Positions 24,036 to 33,061 of a stretch of 40,477 bases of DNA are shown here, one piece after another. The notes under the pieces were generated by a model. That model had not been told where the DNA came from, ran no database searches, and was given only the letters and a program-made list of their open reading frames with translations. The first letter of the stretch is position 1. Each line of letters starts with the position of its first letter. The DNA is from an uncultured Eggerthellaceae bacterium (GTDB taxonomy: Bacteria > Actinomycetota > Coriobacteriia > Coriobacteriales > Eggerthellaceae). Location of the stretch: NCBI GenBank assembly GCA_934670115.1, contig CAKUOV010000020.1:1-40477 (forward strand). The letters run 5' to 3'. Made by a program: the position numbers and the translations under genes.

Positions 24036-25289
24036 ATGAAGCGCATCTACGCCCCCACGGCGCACAACATGACAGCTGGAGCTTCCGAAACAGCCGAAGT
24101 CGCAACAACGGCAGCGGTGAAATCCAGCAAGACTGCAACCTTCGCTAAACGCATCGCGCTCATCGCTGCGACCTGCGCCCTTACCCTGGGTCTTCTTTCC
24201 GGCTGCTCGCAAGCCAACAACGGCGAAGGCTTCCACAACACCGACATAGGGTGCGGCTGGGAACCGGAAAGCTCCCTTGAACTGCATTACGCAAAAGGCT
24301 TCACGGTGGATTACTACGAAGGGGGCTACAAGCTGGTCTGCATCGAGGGCAACCAGCGCTTTCTGATAGTGCCCGAAGGCGCAACCGCACCCGATGGCCT
24401 GGCTTCCGACATCAAGGTGCTGCAGCAGCCGCTTGACAACTTGTACCTGGTGGCGACGGACACGTTCTGCCTGTTTGACGCGCTGGACGCGCTTGATACC
24501 GTATCGCTTTCCGGCGTTACCGCCGACGGCCTGTATGTTGAGCGTGCTTCCCAAGCAATCGCTTCGGGCGCCATCAAATATGGCGGCAAGTACCGCGAGC
24601 CCGACTACGAGCTTATCTTGTCCACCGGCTGCCCCCTGGCCATTGAATCGACCATGATCGATCACTCCCCCACGGTAAAGGAACGCCTGACCGACCTGGG
24701 CTGCACTGTGCTCATTGAGAAGTCCAGCCTGGAAACCGAGCCGCTTGGACGCACGGAGTGGGTCAAGCTCTATGGCGCGCTGCTGAACAAGGAAGACGTG
24801 GCCCAAAGCGTATTTGAAGAACAGGAAAGCCTGGTCAAAGCGCTGGAAAACGAAAAAGCAACGGGCAAAACCGTGGCATTTTTCTACATTAACTCGAACG
24901 GCGCCGCTGTGGTGCGCAAGCCGGGCGATTACGTGACGCGCATGATTGAGATGGCCGGCGGCACGTACATCTTCACCGACCTGGGCGGCGAAGACGCTGC
25001 AACTTCCACCGTGAACATGGAGATGGAAACGTTCTACGCGCAGGCGAAAGACGCCGACATCCTTATCTACAATGCCACCATTGACGGCGGCGTAAGCTCG
25101 GTTGATCAGCTGATTGCAAAGAATCCCCTTCTGGCGGAATTCAAGTCGGTCGAAAACGGAAACGTATGGTGCACCGACAAGAACATGTACCAGCAAATGG
25201 TTGAAACGGGCGTCATCGTATCGAACTTGCACACCATTTTCACTGATGAGAGCGCCGAAGTGCTCGATTTCGCTTATCGATTGAACTAG
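24036..25289 (+). CDS. BtuF/FecB-like substrate-binding lipoprotein
   Basis: This is the extracytoplasmic binding protein of the ABC importer encoded by the next two genes. The lipobox LLSGC puts the lipidated cysteine near residue 57; the stretch before the hydrophobic core is unusually long (~38 residues). The true start may therefore be later, for instance the GTG at 24117. The mature protein has the two-lobed PeriBP pattern, with GFTVDYYEGGYKLVCI, LYLVATDTFCLFDAL, the EWVKLYGALL helix and a closing lobe with MIEMAGGTYIF. Under a B12 riboswitch, corrinoid is the likely ligand, but a siderophore-like ligand cannot be excluded. Confidence 0.85.
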   Translation: MKRIYAPTAHNMTAGASETAEVATTAAVKSSKTATFAKRIALIAATCALTLGLLSGCSQANNGEGFHNTDIGCGWEPESSLELHYAKGFTVDYYEGGYKLVCIEGNQRFLIVPEGATAPDGLASDIKVLQQPLDNLYLVATDTFCLFDALDALDTVSLSGVTADGLYVERASQAIASGAIKYGGKYREPDYELILSTGCPLAIESTMIDHSPTVKERLTDLGCTVLIEKSSLETEPLGRTEWVKLYGALLNKEDVAQSVFEEQESLVKALENEKATGKTVAFFYINSNGAAVVRKPGDYVTRMIEMAGGTYIFTDLGGEDAATSTVNMEMETFYAQAKDADILIYNATIDGGVSSVDQLIAKNPLLAEFKSVENGNVWCTDKNMYQQMVETGVIVSNLHTIFTDESAEVLDFAYRLN

Positions 25290-25305
25290 GAGACGAATCA
25301 TATCC

Positions 25306-26529
25306 ATGTTGAATGAGAAAAGCGAAAAAGAAACTATCAGGGCTGCAGAAGCGGGCAGTGCCGCCGGTGCAGCAGCCGCGGGCGCGGAAGCCGGTCGCGC
25401 CACAAGTGCTGCCGGCGCTGCAGGCGCGACCAGCGCCAACGCCGCCGGCGCAGCAAAGCATACGGTCCCCTATACCCCCGCGCCGCTATCGAAAGCGCAG
25501 AAGAGCCGTCGCTTGCGTGTTATCGTTGTGTTCGCAGCGCTCATCGCGCTTTTGCTGATTCTTCTGGTTTTGAACATTTGCATTGGAAGCATTGCGATTC
25601 CCGTTGACGACTTGGCATCCATCCTGTTCAACGGCGGGCAAGGCACTGGCAACGATTTAACCGTTGAATACAAAGTGGTCTGGCAAATCCGCCTGCCGCG
25701 CATTATTGCCGCAACGGTGCTGGGCGGTGGCCTGGCGCTTTCCGGCTTCCTGCTTCAGACGTTCTTCAATAACCCCATTGCCGGCCCGTACATCTTAGGC
25801 ATCTCATCGGGCGCTAAACTTGTCGTAGCCATTGTGATGATTGTCGGAATGGGCCAGGGCCTGGTGCTGGGTTCCTGGGCACTCATTGTGGCGGCATTCA
25901 TTGGCGCCATGTTATCCATGGCATTCGTGCTGGCCATTTCGCGGCGCGTAAGCTCCATGGGCATCTTGGTGGTAGCAGGCGTTATGATTGGCTACATCTG
26001 CTCCGCCATCACGGAATTTTTCATCACGTTCGCCAGCGATCAGAACATCGCGAACCTGCACGACTGGTCCGTGGGCAGCTTCTCGGGCATTGGCTGGAAC
26101 GACGTGAGCGTTATCATTGCCGTAATTGCCGTGGCATCGGTGCTTACGTTCGGCCTGAGCAAGCCCATTAGCGCCTATCAGCTGGGCGAAAGCTACAGCC
26201 AAAGCATGGGCGTGAACGTGAAGGTCTTCCGCGTGACCCTTATCTTGCTGTCCAGCTTGCTGGCGGCAACGGTTACCGCATTCGCCGGCCCCGTATCGTT
26301 TGTAGGCATTGCCGTGCCGCACCTGATCAAAAGCTTCCTGAAAACCGCCAAGCCGCTTACGGTTATCCCCGCGTGCTTCTTGGGCGGCGCCATTTTCTGC
26401 CTGGGTTGCGACTTGATTGCACGTACCATCTTCGCCCCCACCGAGCTTTCTATCAGCGCTGTTACCGCCGTCTTCGGCGCACCCGTTGTTATTGCGGTCA
26501 TGTTGCAGCGCAAGAAGAAGGTGGTATAA
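25306..26529 (+). CDS. BtuC/FecCD-family permease
   Basis: This 407-residue membrane subunit has nine or ten helices and FecCD-family motifs such as WQIRLPRIIAATVLGGGLAL, SGFLLQTFFNNPIAGPYILG and GPVSFVGIAVPHL. The first ~60 residues form an Ala/Gly-rich cytoplasmic extension that the family normally lacks. TAGGAGACG overlaps the stop of the binding-protein gene. Its stop (TAA) directly abuts the ATPase start. Confidence 0.92.
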   Translation: MLNEKSEKETIRAAEAGSAAGAAAAGAEAGRATSAAGAAGATSANAAGAAKHTVPYTPAPLSKAQKSRRLRVIVVFAALIALLLILLVLNICIGSIAIPVDDLASILFNGGQGTGNDLTVEYKVVWQIRLPRIIAATVLGGGLALSGFLLQTFFNNPIAGPYILGISSGAKLVVAIVMIVGMGQGLVLGSWALIVAAFIGAMLSMAFVLAISRRVSSMGILVVAGVMIGYICSAITEFFITFASDQNIANLHDWSVGSFSGIGWNDVSVIIAVIAVASVLTFGLSKPISAYQLGESYSQSMGVNVKVFRVTLILLSSLLAATVTAFAGPVSFVGIAVPHLIKSFLKTAKPLTVIPACFLGGAIFCLGCDLIARTIFAPTELSISAVTAVFGAPVVIAVMLQRKKKVV

Positions 26530-27789
26530 ATGGCCCTGATGCATACGGAAAAAGCCCCGCAGGAAGAAGTCATGCCTGCGCTCCTTTCAAGTGGCGTGGC
26601 GGGCGTCAGCGTGCAGGGCAGCCAACAAAGCAGCACGGCAAACATGGGCGCCGAGATCTGCGCTCTTCACACGAACAACTTGACAGTTGGTTACGAAGGC
26701 GTGCCCCTGATCAGCGACATTGAAATCAAGCTGCACCAAGGCGAAATGCTCACGCTTATCGGCCCGAACGGCGCCGGCAAATCGACCATCCTGAAGTCCA
26801 TCGCGAAGTACCTGGAACCCGTGGGCGGCACCGTGTTCATTGGCGAGAACGACCTGCATAAGATGTCGCCGAAGGACTTGTCCACGAAAATGTCCGTTGT
26901 GCTTACCGGGCGCCTGTCCACTGAGCTTATGACCTGCCGCGATGTGGTGGAAACGGGACGCTACCCCTACACGGGGCGCTTAGGCATCCTGTCAGACGAT
27001 GATCATCGCGTGGTGGAAGAATCCATGGACCTGGTCAACGTCACGGAAATCGCCGACAAGGACTTCACCCAAATCAGCGATGGCCAGCGCCAGCGTGTGC
27101 TGCTTGCGCGCGCCATTTGCCAACAGCCCAACATCATTGTGCTGGACGAACCCACCTCGTTTTTGGACGTCCATTACAAGCTGGAGCTTTTGGGCTTGCT
27201 GCGCAACCTGGCGAAGGCTCAAGGCATTGCCGTTATCATGTCGCTGCACGAGCTTGACCTGGCGCAAAAGATCTCTGATACCATCATGTGCGTCAAAGGC
27301 GATCGCATTTTACGCTACGGCGCGCCGCAGGATATCTTCACGCGCGAGACCATCCACGAGCTGTATTCGCTTGACAACGGAAATTACAACCCGCTGTTCG
27401 GCAGCGTGGAGCTCTCCCCCACCCCGGGTAAGCCGCGTGTGTTCGTTATTGCGGGAGCTGGCACGGGCGCAGCAACGTTTCGCCTGCTCCAGCGTGCATC
27501 CGTTCCCTTTGCGGCGGGCGTGCTGTTCGACAACGACGTTGATTACGCTCTGGCGCGCGACTTGTCAAACAACATTGTTTCAAGCCCCGCGTTCTACCCC
27601 GCAAGTGATGAGTCGCTCGAGCAAGCGAAAGAGCTGCTGGCGCGGGCAAATGCGGTAATCTGCTGCGATGTGGCAGAGCATCCCATGAACGAAAGCAACG
27701 CCGAGCTGCTTCGTTATGCCCATGAACAGGGAAAACGCATTATCGATGCAACGCAAGGCCTTTCGGTTTCGCACGTAGAGGGGCTTTAG
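26530..27789 (+). CDS. BtuD/FecE-like ABC ATPase with a C-terminal extension
   Basis: This 419-residue ATPase drives the importer. Walker A GPNGAGKST spans 78-86, the signature is ISDGQRQR near 182 and Walker B IIVLDEPTS lies near 201. The first ~47 residues are a variable extension. After the ATPase (about residue 297) comes a ~120-residue Rossmann-like segment starting RVFVIAGAGTGAA and containing ANAVICCDVAEHPMN. This extra part occurs in some ATPases of this transporter group, as I recall, and its role is unknown; it may sense or regulate. The next gene, cbiD, starts three bases later. Confidence 0.92.
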   Translation: MALMHTEKAPQEEVMPALLSSGVAGVSVQGSQQSSTANMGAEICALHTNNLTVGYEGVPLISDIEIKLHQGEMLTLIGPNGAGKSTILKSIAKYLEPVGGTVFIGENDLHKMSPKDLSTKMSVVLTGRLSTELMTCRDVVETGRYPYTGRLGILSDDDHRVVEESMDLVNVTEIADKDFTQISDGQRQRVLLARAICQQPNIIVLDEPTSFLDVHYKLELLGLLRNLAKAQGIAVIMSLHELDLAQKISDTIMCVKGDRILRYGAPQDIFTRETIHELYSLDNGNYNPLFGSVELSPTPGKPRVFVIAGAGTGAATFRLLQRASVPFAAGVLFDNDVDYALARDLSNNIVSSPAFYPASDESLEQAKELLARANAVICCDVAEHPMNESNAELLRYAHEQGKRIIDATQGLSVSHVEGL

Positions 27790-27792
27790 CGC

Positions 27793-29049
27793 ATGGCATT
27801 CGAAGAATACGTGACATCGAACGGAGAACGCTTACGTCGCGGCTACACCACGGGAACGTGCGCGGCGCTTGCCGCAAAGGCGGCCGCTGAGCTGCTTTTG
27901 CGCGGCACAGCACCTGAAAGCGTCTCTGTGCTCACACCCGCGGGCGTTACCGTGACCGTACAGCCCGAAGAGGTGCACCGCTGCGACAGCGCGAGCGCCG
28001 CGGCATCGGTTGCAGCATCGCTCGCGGCTGCGGGCACGGCATCAGGCGCGGCGGCAGGCGCGGACGCCCCGAGCACCCCGAGCACCGCGCACGCAACCGG
28101 CGCAACCGCGCGCGCAACCATCATCAAAGACGCCGGCGACGACTACGACGTAACAAACGGCACGCGCGTCTGCGCCTTTGTCACCTTGTGCGACCAGGAC
28201 ATTTCCATTGACGGCGGCATCGGCGTAGGCCGCGTGACCTGCCCCGGTCTTGACCAGCCCGTTGGCAACGCTGCCATCAACTCCGGCCCGCGCGCCATGA
28301 TTCGCGCCGCTCTTGAAGACGCTGCCCTTGAGGCGGGCTACCTGGGCGGATTCAACGTGGTGGTTGAAGTGCCGGAAGGCGCAGAGATCGGTCGCAAAAC
28401 GTTCAACCCCTCGCTTGGCATTGTGGGCGGCATCTCGATTCTGGGCACGTCGGGCATTGTGGAGCCGCGCAGCCTGAAAGCGCTGCAGGACGCGCTGAAA
28501 GTCGAGATTCACGTGCGCGCCGCGAACGGCGGCAAGCGCTTGATTGTTGTTCCGGGCAACTACGGGCAAGCATTCCTGGAAACCATGGGGCTTCCCGCGG
28601 ATATCCCTGTTGTGAGCTGCGCAAACTTCATTGGCTTCACGCTTGATCAAGCAGCCGAAGAAGGCTTTGAGCAACTGTTGCTGGTAGGTCACATTGGTAA
28701 GCTCGTTAAAGTGGCGGGCGGCGTTATGGACACCCACTCCCGCATGGCGGACTGCCGTCGCGAGATTTTCGCCGCACATGCCGCAGCAGCGGGCGCAAGT
28801 CAACAGACCGTCTTGGACATCTTCGACTGTATGACAACCGATGCCTGCCTTGACGTGGTAGAATCTGCCGGCGTGAAAAATCAGGTGCTCGACCGCTTGG
28901 CGCGCGCCATCCAGCATCAGCTGGAGCATCGCGCGGGCGACAAGATGGATATGGGTGCCGTTATCTTCTCGAATAAAACAGGGCTTTTGGCCTGCACCGA
29001 TAACGCAAAACGATTAATGGACGATTGGAAACGGAAAGAGGAACAATGA
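27793..29049 (+). CDS. Cobalt-precorrin-5B C1-methyltransferase
   Basis: CbiD methylates C1 of cobalt-precorrin-5B in the anaerobic corrin pathway using SAM. The family start RRGYTTGTCAALAAKAA is present, followed by KDAGDDYDVTNG, GGIGVGRVTCPGL and later LLVGHIGKLVKVAGGVMDTH. An Ala/Ser/Thr-rich insertion of ~40 residues (about 68-108) interrupts the N-terminal domain, between VTVQPEEV and ATIIKDAG. The stop overlaps the cbiF start in ATGA. Confidence 0.94.
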   Translation: MAFEEYVTSNGERLRRGYTTGTCAALAAKAAAELLLRGTAPESVSVLTPAGVTVTVQPEEVHRCDSASAAASVAASLAAAGTASGAAAGADAPSTPSTAHATGATARATIIKDAGDDYDVTNGTRVCAFVTLCDQDISIDGGIGVGRVTCPGLDQPVGNAAINSGPRAMIRAALEDAALEAGYLGGFNVVVEVPEGAEIGRKTFNPSLGIVGGISILGTSGIVEPRSLKALQDALKVEIHVRAANGGKRLIVVPGNYGQAFLETMGLPADIPVVSCANFIGFTLDQAAEEGFEQLLLVGHIGKLVKVAGGVMDTHSRMADCRREIFAAHAAAAGASQQTVLDIFDCMTTDACLDVVESAGVKNQVLDRLARAIQHQLEHRAGDKMDMGAVIFSNKTGLLACTDNAKRLMDDWKRKEEQ

Positions 29050-29819
29050 TTCATTTCGTGGGAGCTGGCAGCGGCGCTGCCGATTTGATCACCGTACGTG
29101 GCGCAGACATGCTGCGCAAGGCCGACGTCATTATTTACGCAGGCAGCCTGGTCAACCCCGCCCTGCTTGACTACGCGCAACCCGAATGCGCCATTTACAA
29201 CAGCGCCACCATGACGCTCGAGGAAGTCATTGAAGTCATGCGCGCTGCGGAAAAAGAAGGCAAGACCACCGTTCGCCTGCACACGGGCGACCCCTGCTTG
29301 TTCGGCGCCATCCGCGAGCAAATGGACATCCTGGACGAAGACGGCATTGAATACGATTACACGCCGGGCGTTTCAAGTTTCTGCGGCGCGGCTTCGGCCC
29401 TGAAAGCGGAATACACGCTGCCTTCCGTTTCGCAGAGCGTGATTATCACGCGCATGGAAGGTCGCACCCCCGTTCCCGAGGGCGAAGCAATGCGCAAGAT
29501 GGCAAGCCACGGCTGCTCTATGGTCATCTTCCTTTCCACCGGTCTTTTGGACAAGCTGGAAGGCGAGCTGATTGCCGGCGGTGCTTACACGAAGGACACG
29601 CCCGCCGCACTGGTGTATAAAGCAACGTGGCCCGACGAGAAGGTATTCCACTGCACCGTGGGCACGCTGGCGCAAACAGCAAAGGAAAACAACATTACGA
29701 AGACGGCGCTGGTGTGCGTCGGCGGCTTCCTGAACAGCACCTATGAGCGCTCGAAGCTGTACGACCCCACCTTCACCACCGAATTCCGCCAGGCAAGCAA
29801 GTCCAGTCACGCGGAATAG
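29046..29819 (+). CDS. Cobalt-precorrin-4 C11-methyltransferase
   Basis: This 257-residue SAM-dependent enzyme (CbiF/CobM) adds the C11 methyl group. Motifs are IHFVGAGSGAADLITVRG at the N-terminus, YAGSLVNP, RLHTGDPCLFGAIREQMD and YTPGVSSFCGAASAL. ATG 29046 overlaps the cbiD stop and has AAAGAGGAA upstream, so I preferred it to the in-frame 29025. The following spacer to cbiG is 165 bases, longer than most in this operon. Confidence 0.94.
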   Translation: MIHFVGAGSGAADLITVRGADMLRKADVIIYAGSLVNPALLDYAQPECAIYNSATMTLEEVIEVMRAAEKEGKTTVRLHTGDPCLFGAIREQMDILDEDGIEYDYTPGVSSFCGAASALKAEYTLPSVSQSVIITRMEGRTPVPEGEAMRKMASHGCSMVIFLSTGLLDKLEGELIAGGAYTKDTPAALVYKATWPDEKVFHCTVGTLAQTAKENNITKTALVCVGGFLNSTYERSKLYDPTFTTEFRQASKSSHAE

Positions 29820-29984
29820 CAGGCGGGCGGGCGCGACGGGACGCGCGGGGCTAACCCGAAGGGGGCCGCACCGCAAGGGCCGCACGGCAACCGGAAACGG
29901 CACGAAACACACGAAGCATTACGCAACACGAAGCACCAAGCGCACAATGCGCGGACAAAAGTAAAGGAAAAGGAGCTCCCTCTT

Positions 29985-32051
29985 ATGGATATCGCCTTCA
30001 TCGCCTTCACCGAAAAAGGGCTGACCTTAGCGAAGCACTTAGCGCAAGGGTTGGAGCAACGCGGCCAAAACACCAGTGTCACTTACGGTTTTGGCCCGAA
30101 AAAAGTGAGCCACATGAAATGGGCTCGCGAGAAGTTTGAAGTGGCTGACGCGCTGGTATTCATTGGTGCCACCGGCATTGCCGTGCGCACGATAGCCCCC
30201 TTGATTCAAAGCAAGAAAGACGATCCCGCTGTTATTGTGCTCGATGAAATGGGCCAAAACTGCATTCCGCTGCTTTCGGGACACCTGGGCGGCGCGAACA
30301 ACTTGGCGCGCATGCTGAGCGATTTCTGCGGCGCGAACCTGGTTATCACCACCGCATCGGATGTGAACGGCGTGTTTGCCGTGGACAGCTGGGCAGCATC
30401 GCAAAACTTGCTGGTGCCCGAAACCGCTGGCATCAAGCTTATCACGGCAGCCCTGCTCAGAGGAGAAACGGTCGAGTGCGCCACCGCCTTCCCCATTGAT
30501 GGCGAGGCGCCCCAAGGCGTGGAAATTATTCCGATTCACACCGTATTCAAAGACGATGGGCGTCCGCGCTTCCATGTTGGTTGTCGCGTTGACACCGTGG
30601 CCGACCTAGACGTTATCGTACCCGTTGCGGTGCTGGGCGTGGGTTGCCGCAAGGGCACAACGGCTGAGCGCATTGAAGAAAGCGCGGCACTGTTCCTGGA
30701 AGAAGCGGGCATTCACCCCGCGTCGCTTTGCTGCGTGGCAAGCATTGATTTGAAAGCAGAAGAACCCGGCTTGATTGAGTTCGCGAAGAACCGCAACCTT
30801 CCGTTTGTGACGTTTGAAGCCGCTGTGCTCAACAATCAAGAAGGCGATTTCTCGGCATCGGATTTCGTATCGGGCGTTACCGGAACGTCCTGCGTATGCG
30901 AGCGCGCTGCCGTGGCCGCAGGCGAACAGCTTTTGACCCACAAGACGGTCATCAACGGCATCACGTTTGCCATTGCTTTGAAGAACCCGCATTTGAACTG
31001 GGATGTTGCAAGTCTTCCCACGTCTAACACGCAGGCTGCATTGCAAGGAAAGCGCCGCTTGTCAAAGCAGTCAGGCGAGATGCGCATCGAAGACGCAGAA
31101 AGCGCGCGCCTGAAAGCTATACGAGAGCTTGTGTCGCAAATGTCCGAACAGACCTGCGCAATGGGCGCTTTGGGCGCCGTGGCAGACACCATGGCTGCCA
31201 CGTTCGATGAAGAAAAAGCCATTAGCACCACGGGTCTTGAAGAAGGCTTGAACGCCGACATTTACGAATCCATTTTCACGCCGGACTCGCAAAAAGGCCA
31301 GCTCACCATTGTGGGCTTGGGACCAGGCGATGAAGCATTCATGTCGCAAGAAGCCGTTGCCACGCTGCGCAACGCAGAAGTACTGTGCGGATACCACGTT
31401 TACGTTGACCTGGCAAAGAAAGTGGCGCCAGACACCCCCGTATTCACCACGCCCATGACCAAGGAAATCGATCGCTGCCGTGCCGCGTTGGAAATGGCAG
31501 CCGACGGCAAGCACGTTGCCATGGTATGCAGCGGCGATGCAGGCGTTTACGGCATGGCGGGTCTGTGCTACGAGTTGGCACACGAATTCGCACCCGTCAA
31601 GATTCACGTGGTGCCGGGCATTACCGCAGCTCTAAGCGGCGCATCGCGCCTGGGCGCGCCTTTGACCCACGACTTCTGCGTTATTTCCCTGTCCGACTTG
31701 CTTACCCCCTGGGAGCTTATCGAGCAGCGTTTAGCGGCGGCAGCCGGCGCCGATTTCTGCATTGCACTGTACAACCCGGCAAGCCATCGTCGCACCGATT
31801 ACCTGCAGAAAGCCTGCGATATCTTGCTGGCCAACGGCAAGGGCGCCGACATTATTTGCGGCGTAGTGCGCAACATTGGCCGTCCCGGCGAAGAAACCTG
31901 GACGGGAACGCTGGAGGAACTGCGCGACTTCCCCGCTGACATGTTCTGTACGGCGTTCGTGGGCAACAGGACCACAACAATCATCGACGGAAAGATGGTT
32001 ACGCCGCGTGGTTACCAGAAAAAGAAGCAGTGGAATAAAAACGAGCAGTAA
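29985..32051 (+). CDS. CbiG-CbiH fusion: cobalt-precorrin-5A hydrolase and C17-methyltransferase
   Basis: This 688-residue protein joins two consecutive-pathway activities. Residues 1-~355 are CbiG, which opens the delta-lactone and releases acetaldehyde: LVFIGATGIAVRTIAPLI, LLSGHLGGANNLA, and the C-terminal domain with LGVGCRKGTTAERIE. A ~80-residue linker follows. CbiH/CobJ begins at about 438 with GQLTIVGLGPGDEAFMS and includes VCSGDAGVYGMAGL, VVPGITAALSGASRLGAPL and YNPASHRR. AAAAGGAG precedes the ATG. Such fusions occur in other anaerobes. Confidence 0.94.
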   Translation: MDIAFIAFTEKGLTLAKHLAQGLEQRGQNTSVTYGFGPKKVSHMKWAREKFEVADALVFIGATGIAVRTIAPLIQSKKDDPAVIVLDEMGQNCIPLLSGHLGGANNLARMLSDFCGANLVITTASDVNGVFAVDSWAASQNLLVPETAGIKLITAALLRGETVECATAFPIDGEAPQGVEIIPIHTVFKDDGRPRFHVGCRVDTVADLDVIVPVAVLGVGCRKGTTAERIEESAALFLEEAGIHPASLCCVASIDLKAEEPGLIEFAKNRNLPFVTFEAAVLNNQEGDFSASDFVSGVTGTSCVCERAAVAAGEQLLTHKTVINGITFAIALKNPHLNWDVASLPTSNTQAALQGKRRLSKQSGEMRIEDAESARLKAIRELVSQMSEQTCAMGALGAVADTMAATFDEEKAISTTGLEEGLNADIYESIFTPDSQKGQLTIVGLGPGDEAFMSQEAVATLRNAEVLCGYHVYVDLAKKVAPDTPVFTTPMTKEIDRCRAALEMAADGKHVAMVCSGDAGVYGMAGLCYELAHEFAPVKIHVVPGITAALSGASRLGAPLTHDFCVISLSDLLTPWELIEQRLAAAAGADFCIALYNPASHRRTDYLQKACDILLANGKGADIICGVVRNIGRPGEETWTGTLEELRDFPADMFCTAFVGNRTTTIIDGKMVTPRGYQKKKQWNKNEQ

Positions 32052-32219
32052 CGCCTGATAGAGCGCACGAAGCACGTGAGTGATTGCGAGCTGCAAGACG
32101 CGCGGGACGCAAGCGAACAAGGCGTTGCGCGGCGCAAGTGCAGCGCAAATGTGGCAAGAAGACGATACTGCGGGCTCAAGCGACATCGAGTGCAAGTAAA
32201 CAGCTCAAGACGTCAAGGC

Positions 32220-33035
32220 ATGGCAAGAAAGGCACTAAGCGGAAATACCGTGGCAAAAGCATCGAACATACTGATTTTCGGGGGCACGTCCGAAGGGCGC
32301 GAGCTCACGCAACTCTTGGCGGATACGGGCGTATCCGTGTGCGTGAGCGTTGCTACCGAGCGCGGCCTGAAAGACTTCTTTGTGGACAGCCCTTTGGTTT
32401 CGTTTCACCAAGGAGCACTCACCCAAGAGGAAAAAGTCCAGTTCATGGGCGATTTCGATGCTGTTGTTGATGCCACGCACCCGTATGCGCAAAGCATCAG
32501 CGGGCATGTGCGCGAAGCGGCAGCGCTTGCAGGAAAACCGTATCTGCGCGTGCTGCGACCCTTAGGCGATGTGCAGGGTTGCCTGGTGGCGCCCACGCTT
32601 GCGGAGGCTGTTGCTCTGATTCCCGCGGAAGGTGCCGTGCTCTCCACGACAGGCGCCAAGGAACTCGCCGTTTACCAGGCGCTTCCCCGTTATCGGGAAC
32701 GTTTAGTAGCACGCGTGCTTGACGATGAAGCATCGCTCGAAAAAGCACGCGGCATGGGGTTGCCCGATGAGCATATCCTGGCGGGTCGCGGGCCGTTCTC
32801 TCAGCGGGAAAACGAAGACGTAATTGAGCGTTTCGACATAAAAACCCTGGTCACAAAAGAGTCGGGAACCGCAGGCGGCTACCCCGAAAAGCTTGCGGCG
32901 GCACGCGCGCACGGCGCGACCGTTGTAGTTGTTGCGCGTCCCGTTGAAGAAGATGGCATGTCGGTCGAAGAAGCATTTGAAGCGCTGAGCGACCCTGCGG
33001 AATTGCCGCGCGCCTTCGCAAACACTGAAATCTGA
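32220..33035 (+). CDS. Cobalt-precorrin-6A reductase
   Basis: CbiJ/CobK reduces the macrocycle of (cobalt-)precorrin-6A with a nicotinamide nucleotide. The N-terminus holds NILIFGGTSEGRELTQLL, followed by DAVVDATHPYAQSISGHV, LRVLRPLGDV and the late KTLVTKESGTAGGYPEKL. The start is uncertain. ATG 32220 has a weak site, GTG 32250 just before AKASNILIFGG is an alternative, and an open frame extends back to 32076 without conservation. The gene sits between cbiGH and cbiET. Confidence 0.88.
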   Translation: MARKALSGNTVAKASNILIFGGTSEGRELTQLLADTGVSVCVSVATERGLKDFFVDSPLVSFHQGALTQEEKVQFMGDFDAVVDATHPYAQSISGHVREAAALAGKPYLRVLRPLGDVQGCLVAPTLAEAVALIPAEGAVLSTTGAKELAVYQALPRYRERLVARVLDDEASLEKARGMGLPDEHILAGRGPFSQRENEDVIERFDIKTLVTKESGTAGGYPEKLAAARAHGATVVVVARPVEEDGMSVEEAFEALSDPAELPRAFANTEI

Positions 33036-33061
33036 GCCTTATCAGCCCAAGGAGCAAACGA

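Noticed and set aside
23997..25439. Long minus-strand open frame opposite the binding-protein gene
   Set aside because: Shadow of the BtuF-like gene, with no ribosome site and no recognisable motif.
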